Assembly: GCA_031283745.1 (NCBI GenBank)
Contig: JAITBH010000057.1
Coordinates: forward strand, 1-8,037
From: Candidatus Ectomicrobium neotermitis
GTDB taxonomy: Bacteria; Elusimicrobiota; Endomicrobiia; Endomicrobiales; Endomicrobiaceae
DNA length: 8,037 bases
Direction: 5' to 3'
Shown here: positions 1 to 6,665 of the stretch, in pieces
Layout of the letters: the number at the start of each line of letters is the position of its first letter
How positions within the stretch are numbered: the stretch's first letter is position 1
Made by a program: the position numbers and the translations under genes
Notes under the pieces: generated by a model
Database searches by the model: none
Seen by the model: the letters and a program-made list of their open reading frames with translations, nothing else
What the model was told of the DNA's origin: nothing

Positions 1-1307
1 GAGTCAGCTATTTGCCAAACAAGGTTTAAGGGGATTGTTGCCCCGACAAAAGTTGTTATCACAAAAAGCAACCGATAAGGAATTTTTACATTTTGACCAA
101 ACAAATATTCCGCACAACGTTCACCATAATATGACCAACCTAAAATCGTAGAAAACGCAAAAGTTATCAGCCCAAAAGTCAGAACAATTGGGCCCACATA
201 TGCAATTTGTCCGAAAACCAATTCAGTCAAAATCCCTCCGTTTGCCCCCGCCGGAATTATTTCGGGCTTTGCAACAATTGTAGAAACCAAAGTTATTCCC
301 GTTATTGCACAAATGACAACTGTGTCCCAAAAAGTTCCCGTGCTTGAAACTAAAGCCTGCCTAAACGGATTTCTTGTTTTGGCGGCAGCTGAAACTAACG
401 GTGCTGACCCCATTCCCGACTCATTTGAAAACAAGCTTCTCGCAATTCCAAATCTCGCCGCAGCCATAAGAGTAGCCCCGACAAATCCTCCTCCCGCAGC
501 TTGAGGATTAAAAGCCGACTCAACTATCAATGATATTGCGGGGAGAATATATTCCACATTCAAAACCAGTATAAAAATGCAGCCCGCACAATAAAGTATC
601 GCCATAGCGGGGACAAATCTCATGCAAACCTCAGAGATAGTTTTAATCCCGCCGATGACAACAACAGCCAAAAGCACTGCCATCAAAACTCCAGAAATCC
701 AAGGTTCAACATTGAAACTTGCAAACAAATTGGTCGCAACGGCATTTGATTGAACTCCGCTACCAATCCCAAATGCAGCAATAGATCCAAAAACAGCAAA
801 CAAAAATCCCAACCACTTGAGGGCAAATTTGCTTTTCGTTAGAACATTGCTGCCATCTTTTCTATCTCTGTCTACAAGTCCAACGGTTAGCGAAATCCTC
901 TCTAAAACATACATCGCCCCGCCTAAAATTCTCCCGTCTTTGGTCGCTAATCTATACTTAACAGCGACAAGAGATTCTGCATACTTAGTTGCTATTCCAA
1001 AAATTCCCGTAATCCACATCCAAAAAATTGCACCCGGTCCGCCTAAAGCCAAAGCTGTTCCTACGCCGACAATGTTTCCAGTTCCGACTGTTGCCGCTAA
1101 AGCAGTCGTTAAAGCTCCAAAATGAGAAATGTCTCCTTTGCTGTCGGGTTCTTTTTGAAGAGAAAGTTTTATCCCCAAGAAAATTTTTCGCTGAATAAAC
1201 CCAGTTCTAAATGTCATGTATATATGGATACCTAATAATAAAACGATAAACCATGTTCCCCATACAAACTCATTGATATAAGTGCTAATAGCTGAAATTG
1301 TCTCCAT
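1..1307 (-). CDS. Sodium:alanine (AGCS family) symporter, C-terminus cut by window edge
   Basis: This is an inner-membrane carrier that imports alanine or glycine together with Na+. I translated the minus strand by hand from ATG 1307-1305: it stays open for 435 codons to the window edge and is strongly hydrophobic throughout. Family marks seen are VGTGNIVGVGTAL near residues 74-86, GGPGAIFWMW at 89-98 (the AGCS signature), GTFWDTVVICAITG in the second half, FSTILGWSYYGE, and VWQIAD at the cut end. Full-length members are about 450-490 residues, so only the last helix or so should be missing. The start is set by a strong GGAGG 9 bases upstream, directly after the nadE stop (15-base gap), so it is probably co-transcribed with nadE. 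Alanine versus glycine preference cannot be read from the sequence. No frameshift was seen. Confidence 0.93.
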   Translation of the reverse strand, partial: METISAISTYINEFVWGTWFIVLLLGIHIYMTFRTGFIQRKIFLGIKLSLQKEPDSKGDISHFGALTTALAATVGTGNIVGVGTALALGGPGAIFWMWITGIFGIATKYAESLVAVKYRLATKDGRILGGAMYVLERISLTVGLVDRDRKDGSNVLTKSKFALKWLGFLFAVFGSIAAFGIGSGVQSNAVATNLFASFNVEPWISGVLMAVLLAVVVIGGIKTISEVCMRFVPAMAILYCAGCIFILVLNVEYILPAISLIVESAFNPQAAGGGFVGATLMAAARFGIARSLFSNESGMGSAPLVSAAAKTRNPFRQALVSSTGTFWDTVVICAITGITLVSTIVAKPEIIPAGANGGILTELVFGQIAYVGPIVLTFGLITFAFSTILGWSYYGERCAEYLFGQNVKIPYRLLFVITTFVGATIPLNLVWQIAD

Positions 1308-1316
1308 GCTTTGGTG

Positions 1317-1321
1317 CCTCC
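1317..1321 (-). promoter_or_regulatory. Ribosome binding site of the AGCS symporter
   Basis: GGAGG on the minus strand lies 9 bases before ATG 1307. It begins one base after the nadE stop codon (TAA, 1325-1323). This fixes the symporter start and implies translation from a shared nadE message. Confidence 0.8.
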
Positions 1322-1322
1322 T

Positions 1323-3221
1323 TTAATTTTTACTTCTGTTTAGATCGTCAATGTAAGCCTCAATCTCAGCGTCCGAAGGCATTCTCCAATCAGCACGGGG
1401 AGACAAAGATATGCTTCCGATTTTTACTCCATCAGGCATAGCGTTTCTCTTGAACTGATTCTTAAAAAACCTATTTATGAAAACGATGAGATATTTTTTT
1501 ATTTGAGGTGCTGTGTATTTATCCTTGAAAGCATTCTTGGCAAGGGCAAAAATTTTTGACGGTGCCATTCCAAATCTTATCGTGTAATACAAAAAGAAAT
1601 CATGTGCTTCATAAGGTCCTAATATGCTTTCAGTTTTTTGGGATATTTTTCCGTCTTTATTGGGGAGAAGCTCGGGGCTTATTTCAGTGTTTAGCACATC
1701 AACCAAAGCCTGTTGATAATTTTTCACCCGCTGTGCTTCATAATCTACAAGATATTTCACGAGAGTTTTTGGAACAGAAGAATTTATCCCATACATAGAC
1801 ATATGATCTCCATTATAAGTTGCCCAGCCTAAAGCAATTTCAGACAAATCTCCCGTGCCGACAACAATACCTTTGCGGGCGTTGGCAATATCCATCAAAA
1901 TCTGCGTCCTCTCTCTTGCTTGAGCATTTTCGTAGGCAATATCTTTTTTGTTGTGACCAATATCGGCGAGATGTTTGTCTACAATTTCTGTGATGGGTAT
2001 TTTGCAGATATTGATACCCACTGCTTTTGAAAGAGCCAAAACATTGCTTAAAGTTTTTTGGCCAGTTCCCGGCCCGGGCATTGTGACGGCAATGATATTT
2101 TTCTTGTCCCGATTTAATTTTTCATAAGCCCTCAAAATCACAAGCAAAGCCAAAGTAGAATCAAGCCCTCCAGAAATTCCTATCACAGCCTCAAGCCCTG
2201 TTTTTTGCAACCTTTCACTGAGTGCATACGAGAGCATCTGCAAAATCAGTTCTGCCCGTTTTTGCATACCTTCTTTATCTGACGGGACAAAAGGATGAGG
2301 GGAAAAATATCTGTCCAGCACAAAATTTTTCTCGTCAAAATCAAAAGACACTTTTGCATAAAGAGAATTATCGATATGAAAAACATTCAATCTTCTCCGC
2401 TCAAACTCAAGCCTGCCTACATCAATATCAGCTATCGTGATCCCGCTTTCAAAAAGCCCGCTTTCGCTGAGGACGACTCCGTTTTCTGCGATTATTCTGT
2501 GGCCTGAAAAAATCATATCGCTTGTAGATTCTCCCAAGCCTGCCGAAGCATAAACATAGCCCGCTGCAAGCCTTCCACTTTGAGAGTTGATGAGAGTTTT
2601 TCTGTAATCACTTTTTGCAATCAGTTCATTTGATGCCGATAAATTGACGATGATATTTGCACCTGCTTGAGCATGACGGCTTGAGGGCGGAGAGGGGACA
2701 AACATATCCTCACATATTTCCGCTGCAATTTTGACTGTCTTGTTTTGTGAGGACTCAAAAATCACATTGGTTCCAAAATATACACTCTGCCCTAAGACAT
2801 CGATAAAGCCATCGATATATTCTCCAGAGGCAAAGTGCCGCACTTCATAAAATTCACCATAATTTGGCATAGCGGTTTTTGGAACGACGGCAAGAATTTT
2901 TCCTTTCTGCACTGCAACAGCACAGGAAAAAAGTTTGCCATTAAAAACAATAGGTGCTCCGATAAAAAAGAGCACCTTTTTGTTTTTAGAGGCTTGTAAA
3001 ATTTTGCCGATTGCCTCAAGCGATGCCTTTATCAATGTTTCAGATAAAAACAGTTCTCCGCATGTGTATCCGCTGATGCACAGTTCCGGAAAAACGGCAA
3101 GCTCAACGGACATTGACTCAGCCTTGTCAAGCAACTTGATGATTTCGTCAGCGTTTTTGGAGGGATTTGCGAGGTGTGTTTTGGGTGTAATTGCTGCGGT
3201 TTTTATGAAAGAAAATCTCAT
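1323..3221 (-). CDS. nadE: Glutamine-dependent NAD+ synthetase (NAD+ synthase, glutamine-hydrolysing)
   Basis: This cytosolic enzyme carries out the last step of NAD+ synthesis, amidating deaminated NAD (NaAD) with ATP, using ammonia released from glutamine. The 632 residues form the usual two-domain arrangement. Residues about 1-290 are a nitrilase-type glutaminase with its triad visible: Glu46 (VFPELCISGY), Lys115 (VVPKTAMPNYGE) and Cys170 (AAEICEDMF). Residues about 320-632 are the synthetase, with the PP-loop GISGGLDS at 348-355, then GTGDLSEIALGW at 455-466 and YNGDHMSMYGINSSVPKT at 469-486, and the family's typical PRADWRMPSDAE near the C-terminus. Length is normal for this bifunctional class, as opposed to the roughly 275-residue ammonia-only type. 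The start sits after an AAGGA about 11 bases upstream. It lies 22 bases downstream of the HD gene, so it is probably in the same operon. Confidence 0.97.
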   Translation of the reverse strand: MRFSFIKTAAITPKTHLANPSKNADEIIKLLDKAESMSVELAVFPELCISGYTCGELFLSETLIKASLEAIGKILQASKNKKVLFFIGAPIVFNGKLFSCAVAVQKGKILAVVPKTAMPNYGEFYEVRHFASGEYIDGFIDVLGQSVYFGTNVIFESSQNKTVKIAAEICEDMFVPSPPSSRHAQAGANIIVNLSASNELIAKSDYRKTLINSQSGRLAAGYVYASAGLGESTSDMIFSGHRIIAENGVVLSESGLFESGITIADIDVGRLEFERRRLNVFHIDNSLYAKVSFDFDEKNFVLDRYFSPHPFVPSDKEGMQKRAELILQMLSYALSERLQKTGLEAVIGISGGLDSTLALLVILRAYEKLNRDKKNIIAVTMPGPGTGQKTLSNVLALSKAVGINICKIPITEIVDKHLADIGHNKKDIAYENAQARERTQILMDIANARKGIVVGTGDLSEIALGWATYNGDHMSMYGINSSVPKTLVKYLVDYEAQRVKNYQQALVDVLNTEISPELLPNKDGKISQKTESILGPYEAHDFFLYYTIRFGMAPSKIFALAKNAFKDKYTAPQIKKYLIVFINRFFKNQFKRNAMPDGVKIGSISLSPRADWRMPSDAEIEAYIDDLNRSKN

Positions 3222-3243
3222 CTCTTATATGTTCCTTTGTATT

Positions 3244-4422
3244 TCATTTGAAATAATCAAACACTTGCTTGAAATCTATATTTCTCTTTTTTGTGTTTGA
3301 AAATTTGTCATAAATGGAATTTTTTGACTCGACCAAATTGTCAGACTTTATGCCGTATTCCAAAGCTATCGATGCCTCAATATAAGCACAAAGTTTGTCG
3401 CAAGTTCCATTCATTTTTCCGTCGAGACAATCATATTTGTCATCGTTATACTTATCTATGTCATCTACTATTTTGATCTTTCCGTTCTCGATAATTTTAT
3501 CCTCAAACTCGTCTTGAATAAAATACTGCATCTGTGCATGCCAGTTCTCTGGAAGAAGCGGAAGGATCCTCTCGTCGACCTGCTTTTTTTCATACATCTT
3601 TATTATGTCCTTTAGACCTTCTATTGAGGACTTTATCGGTCTGATGATGTCTTTTGTAAGAATTTCCGGGAGATCGTGGAAAAGAGAAGAGTAGAAATTG
3701 TTAAACAATCGTTTGCCCGATAAGCCAAGCTCGATAGAAAAAACATAAGAAAAAATGGCTACGGTCAGCATATGCCCCAAAACTGTCGTCCTTGGAACTC
3801 TATAGGACTGCGCCCATCTTTGCTGAAATCGCAGCTGCCCGCACAAATCAAGAAAACCGTAATATTTTTTGTTGATAACGAGCTTTCGTATTCCTGAAAG
3901 ATCATCAAAGTCAGCAATCATTTCTTCAATTTCCTGTTTCGTTTTCTCTATCCCATAAATCATCGCATTCCACGGATAAATAATTCCAAACTCCCATTTT
4001 GTAGACATGCTATGAGCAGCACTTAAAATTCTTTTTTCGGGCTTGGCATAGCTGGGATTTAGAAAATATTCCTCAAATCTACCTTTAACTCCGCAACCAA
4101 TATCGGTCAAATCTTTATCAAGAAGCCCGAGCATCCAGTTGTGAAGTTCCTTTTCTTTTTTCGACATCAACTCGTGAAAAACTTCTGGCTTTAAGTCGGT
4201 AAGCATTATCCTTTGAAAAAATTCAAAAATCCCACCTTCAATTAACTTTGTCCAATCCACAGATTCGCCATCCTCTTCCTTAAACTTGGCGACAATGTAA
4301 GCGATGATTATTTTGTGTGCTTGTTTATCAAGTTCAAAAAAATCAAACGGGCGAATGTGGTCGTTCCACCTCAGGATATTGGCAGCCGAGAAAATTCTCA
4401 AAATCAAATCTCTTGTTATCAT
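3244..4422 (-). CDS. YfbR-like HD-domain phosphohydrolase with a second, degenerate HD-like half
   Basis: This is a predicted metal-dependent nucleotide phosphohydrolase. In residues about 190-392 the catalytic set of E. coli YfbR (5'-deoxynucleotidase) can be read: RW at 202-203, GHMLTVA with His217, FHDLPEILTKDIIRP with His249, Asp250, Glu253 and Asp258, and CDKLCAYIEA with Asp342. The first half (about 8-185) follows the same order: RW at 18-19, QAH36, then FEFFQRIMLTDLKP at 66-79 where HD should be, and AAHSMSTKWEF near 135-145. This suggests an internal duplication whose first copy has lost the metal ligands (HD to EF by my alignment, final Asp lost). E. coli YfbR is about 200 residues, so 392 fits two copies. 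An Asp-rich stretch at 319-334 precedes the last ligand and may be an insertion. The ATG lies one base after the alkD-like stop, with GGAGAG inside that gene's end, which implies translational coupling. The family assignment of the second half is firm; substrate and duplication are inferences. Confidence 0.85.
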   Translation of the reverse strand: MITRDLILRIFSAANILRWNDHIRPFDFFELDKQAHKIIIAYIVAKFKEEDGESVDWTKLIEGGIFEFFQRIMLTDLKPEVFHELMSKKEKELHNWMLGLLDKDLTDIGCGVKGRFEEYFLNPSYAKPEKRILSAAHSMSTKWEFGIIYPWNAMIYGIEKTKQEIEEMIADFDDLSGIRKLVINKKYYGFLDLCGQLRFQQRWAQSYRVPRTTVLGHMLTVAIFSYVFSIELGLSGKRLFNNFYSSLFHDLPEILTKDIIRPIKSSIEGLKDIIKMYEKKQVDERILPLLPENWHAQMQYFIQDEFEDKIIENGKIKIVDDIDKYNDDKYDCLDGKMNGTCDKLCAYIEASIALEYGIKSDNLVESKNSIYDKFSNTKKRNIDFKQVFDYFK

Positions 4423-4423
4423 T

Positions 4424-5134
4424 TTATCTCTCCATATATTTTTCTCTTTCTTCTCGAGACAATTTTTCTATCGCATACCTAAGCATTGTTCGTGGCATCT
4501 TTTTGTGGTGTTTATCTAAAAAGTCATAGAAAAGTTTCTGCTCTCTTTTGCCAACCTCTCGAAGCATCCAGCCCGAAGCTTTTTGTATCAGGTCGCGATC
4601 ATTTCCTAAAAAAAACTCGCACAGCTTCATTGCCTCCTCAAAACGGTTCTTTTTTATGAAGTAGATGGTTGAAACCATGGCTATTCTTTCTTTCCACAAA
4701 TCACCAGATTTTGCGAAATCAAACATTTCTTTTGTCGACGAGTTAAACCAAAACTCACCAGCTATCGCAGGGGCAGCCAAGTCCACAAAATCCCAATTGT
4801 TTGCACGATCAACATTGTCTAAAAACAACTTTGCGAGTTTGTTTTTTTCTGCCCTGTCCGCTACCTTATACTTTTCGATCAAAGCTAATAGTGCGGAGAA
4901 CCGAACTTCGTGAATGGGGTTACGTAAAAAATCCTCAATGTCCTGCAATGTTAGAAACTGAATATACTTTTTGAGAATTTTTCTTTGAGTAGGAACCGGC
5001 ACTCCCCAGAACTTATCTCCGTATCCATATTCGCCTTTTTGTGCCTTAAAAAATTGCAAATTAAATTTGATCATGGAAGGTTTTTGATTGGCTTGTAATT
5101 CTTGTAAATACAGTTTTTTATGGTTTATTTTCAT
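4424..5134 (-). CDS. AlkD-like DNA alkylation repair protein (HEAT-like repeats)
   Basis: Members of this family are all-helical HEAT-repeat DNA glycosylases that remove bulky or cationic alkylated bases such as 3- and 7-alkylpurines. The 236 residues match the family length. Positions that appear equivalent to the B. cereus AlkD active-site set are Trp114 and Asp118 in NNWDFVDLAAP, Arg150 in DLWKERIAMV, and Trp189 in IQKASGWMLREVGKR. The N-terminal GYGDKFWGVPVPTQRKI is also typical. I chose ATG 5134 (MKINHKKLYL): a longer in-frame ORF to 5200 exists, but its extra 22 residues (rich in Cys and His) are unlike the family and overlap the upstream gene. At 5134 the start overlaps that gene's stop as ATGA, preceded by a weak GGTGA. 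The stop lies one base before the HD gene. It is cytosolic. The exact lesion specificity is unknown. Confidence 0.93.
   Translation of the reverse strand: MKINHKKLYLQELQANQKPSMIKFNLQFFKAQKGEYGYGDKFWGVPVPTQRKILKKYIQFLTLQDIEDFLRNPIHEVRFSALLALIEKYKVADRAEKNKLAKLFLDNVDRANNWDFVDLAAPAIAGEFWFNSSTKEMFDFAKSGDLWKERIAMVSTIYFIKKNRFEEAMKLCEFFLGNDRDLIQKASGWMLREVGKREQKLFYDFLDKHHKKMPRTMLRYAIEKLSREEREKYMER
4428..4433 (-). promoter_or_regulatory. Ribosome binding site of the HD gene, inside the alkD-like 3' end
   Basis: GGAGAG on the minus strand lies 5 bases before ATG 4422 and overlaps the last sense codons of the alkD-like gene, whose stop is one base upstream of that ATG. This arrangement favours translational coupling of the two proteins. 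Confidence 0.65.
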
Positions 5135-5346
5135 AACGATATCACCGGTGCGGCATTGTTTGCAACATAAAAATACCCAATGAGTATCGTTGCAATGCAA
5201 TACATAAGAGTAGAGAAAATAAACAATGGAAGGAAAGACACTTTCACCAAATTAACTTTGTTTAACAGCAACAATAAAATGGTGTATACGACCCCAAAAG
5301 CAATCGATGCAAATACAACAAACGGAATTGTTACAAATAAATTCAT
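5131..5346 (-). CDS. Small two-helix membrane protein of unknown function
   Basis: I do not recognise this 71-residue protein. It has two long hydrophobic segments, about residues 4-28 and 37-62, joined by a short loop with Lys30 and Lys35. The positive-inside rule would put the loop in the cytoplasm and both ends outside. There is no signal-peptide cleavage motif or lipobox, and the only Cys (50) lies inside helix 2. It is judged a real gene because AGGAG stands 6 bases before its ATG and because its stop overlaps the alkD-like start by four bases (ATGA). It begins 41 bases after the trans-sulfuration gene. The tight coupling suggests expression with the repair protein, but no functional link can be claimed from sequence. 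Confidence 0.8.
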   Translation of the reverse strand: MNLFVTIPFVVFASIAFGVVYTILLLLLNKVNLVKVSFLPLFIFSTLMYCIATILIGYFYVANNAAPVISL

Positions 5347-5352
5347 AATAAT

Positions 5353-5357
5353 CTCCT
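5353..5357 (-). promoter_or_regulatory. Ribosome binding site of the small membrane protein
   Basis: AGGAG on the minus strand lies 6 bases before ATG 5346. This strong site is the main evidence that the 71-residue ORF is translated. The 41-base gap holding it shows no hairpin followed by a T-run. Confidence 0.75.
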
Positions 5358-5387
5358 TTTTATTTCCGACATAGATAACGGCTATTT

Positions 5388-6566
5388 TTATTTTGAAACT
5401 GAAGCTTCCAATGCCTGCACAATGTCATCTTTCAAATCTTCCTTATTTTCTATTCCAACAGATAGACGAATTAAATTGTCTGTAATCCCAACAAGATCGC
5501 GTATGGCTTTGGGCATACTTGCATGCGTCATCGTCGATGGATGACATATTAAAGACTCTACGCCTCCAAGGCTCTCGGCAAAAGCAATGATGTTTAATTT
5601 CTTAAAAAACTCATTGAAATTGTGTCTATTTGATATCTTAAAAGATACAACAGCCCCAGCCCCTTTGGCCTGCCTTTTGTTTAACTCATATCCTTTATTG
5701 TCTTTTAATCCGGGATAAAAAACTTCTTCGACCGAATCCAAAGATCTCAAAAATTCAGCCAAGTATTGAGTGTTTGCGACCTGTCTATCCATTCTGAGAG
5801 CAAGGGTTTTAATTCCACGCATCAAAAGCCAGCTGTCGAAAGGTTCCAAAACTGCACCGATAGAGTTTTGAAGAAAGAGAATTTTGTCCGCGATGGACTT
5901 ATCTTTTACCATCACAAGACCTGCCAACACATCGCTGTGGCCTCCAAGATATTTTGTTGCACTGTGAATGGAAATGTCTGCCCCCAAGTCGAGAGGTTTT
6001 TGTAAATAAGGGGACATAAAAGTGTTATCGACAATGCACAATGAGCCATATTTTTTGGCTATTTTTGAGACCCCAGCAATGTCGACAATGCGAAGCAATG
6101 GGTTAGCAGGAGATTCAACTATGATGGCTTTTATGTTTTTATCTTTCAAGAATTTTTTCTCGACCTCGTCTAAATTGCAAGCATCAACTATTTCATAGAA
6201 AAGATTGAACTTAGAAAAAATTTCATCAAAAATTCTAAAGGTTCCTCCGTATACATCTTGCGACAAAAGAATTTTGTCTCCCGCCTTAAACATCAATAAT
6301 ACTGTGGAGATGGCAGACATACCCGATGAAAAAGCAAAACCTGCGACTCCGTTTTCTAAATCTGCTGCTAAAAGTTCGAGGGCTTTACGTGTTGGGTTTC
6401 CGGTGCGTCCATATTCAAATGTAAATTTGCCCATTTCAGCCTGTCTGAAAGTGGCTGCTTGATAAATAGGGATATTGACTGCCCCTGTTACATCGTCTTC
6501 GCTGTTACCTCCATGGACGCATAAAGTGTCAGCTCTTAATTTGTCTTTCTTTGAGTCTTTTCTCAT
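5388..6566 (-). CDS. PLP-dependent trans-sulfuration enzyme (cystathionine gamma-synthase/gamma-lyase type)
   Basis: This is a cytosolic enzyme of the Cys/Met metabolism PLP family, which makes or splits cystathionine or related sulfur amino acids. The 392 residues cover the whole family length. Seen in order: FEYGRTGNPTR at 50-60 (Tyr52 and Arg54 phosphate contacts from the neighbouring subunit), FSSGMSA at 79-85, DVYGGTFR at 104-111 (Tyr106 stacks on PLP), ESPANPLLRI at 151-160, VDNTF at 179-183 (Asp180), the PLP lysine Lys205 in HSATKYLGGHSD, and Arg367 in LIRLSVGIE. Gly108 stands where methionine gamma-lyases usually carry Cys. Glu331 in ESLGGVESL is usual for gamma-synthases and gamma-lyases and argues against a beta-lyase. 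Synthase, lyase or homocysteine desulfhydrase activity cannot be separated here. A good AAGGAG lies 8 bases before the ATG. Confidence 0.93.
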   Translation of the reverse strand: MRKDSKKDKLRADTLCVHGGNSEDDVTGAVNIPIYQAATFRQAEMGKFTFEYGRTGNPTRKALELLAADLENGVAGFAFSSGMSAISTVLLMFKAGDKILLSQDVYGGTFRIFDEIFSKFNLFYEIVDACNLDEVEKKFLKDKNIKAIIVESPANPLLRIVDIAGVSKIAKKYGSLCIVDNTFMSPYLQKPLDLGADISIHSATKYLGGHSDVLAGLVMVKDKSIADKILFLQNSIGAVLEPFDSWLLMRGIKTLALRMDRQVANTQYLAEFLRSLDSVEEVFYPGLKDNKGYELNKRQAKGAGAVVSFKISNRHNFNEFFKKLNIIAFAESLGGVESLICHPSTMTHASMPKAIRDLVGITDNLIRLSVGIENKEDLKDDIVQALEASVSK

Positions 6567-6574
6567 AAAACTCT

Positions 6575-6580
6575 CTCCTT
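6575..6580 (-). promoter_or_regulatory. Ribosome binding site of the trans-sulfuration enzyme gene
   Basis: AAGGAG on the minus strand lies 8 bases before ATG 6566. The rest of the 99-base gap up to the radical SAM stop (6567-6665) is AT-rich. It shows no convincing terminator, SAM-responsive riboswitch or strong promoter, although it is the widest gap in the window and the likeliest place for a new transcript to begin. Confidence 0.7.
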
Positions 6581-6665
6581 GTTTTTAATCACCCTTAACT
6601 GTTGAGATGACTTTCTTTATTTTTTATTGATGCGAGTTTATCAGATTACTCCTCTATTTCTTTAA

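Noticed and set aside
817..1125. 102-codon plus-strand ORF
   Set aside because: It lies fully opposite the AGCS symporter, which shows clear family motifs on the minus strand, and its translation resembles no known protein. It is a shadow frame.
2935..3300. 121-codon plus-strand ORF opposite nadE and the HD gene end
   Set aside because: It is antisense to two well-supported genes, with no recognisable domain or convincing ribosome site. It is a shadow frame.
6585..6620. Weak hairpin in the 99-base gap (TCATCT pairing with GGGTGA on the minus strand)
   Set aside because: It has a six-pair stem with G-U pairs and no following T-run in the transcript direction, so it is not a credible terminator.
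6637..6665. Possible promoter on the minus strand: TTAAAG, 17 bases, GATAAA
   Set aside because: The spacing is right but the boxes match the consensus at only 3 of 6 and 4 of 6 bases in AT-rich sequence, so this is expected by chance.
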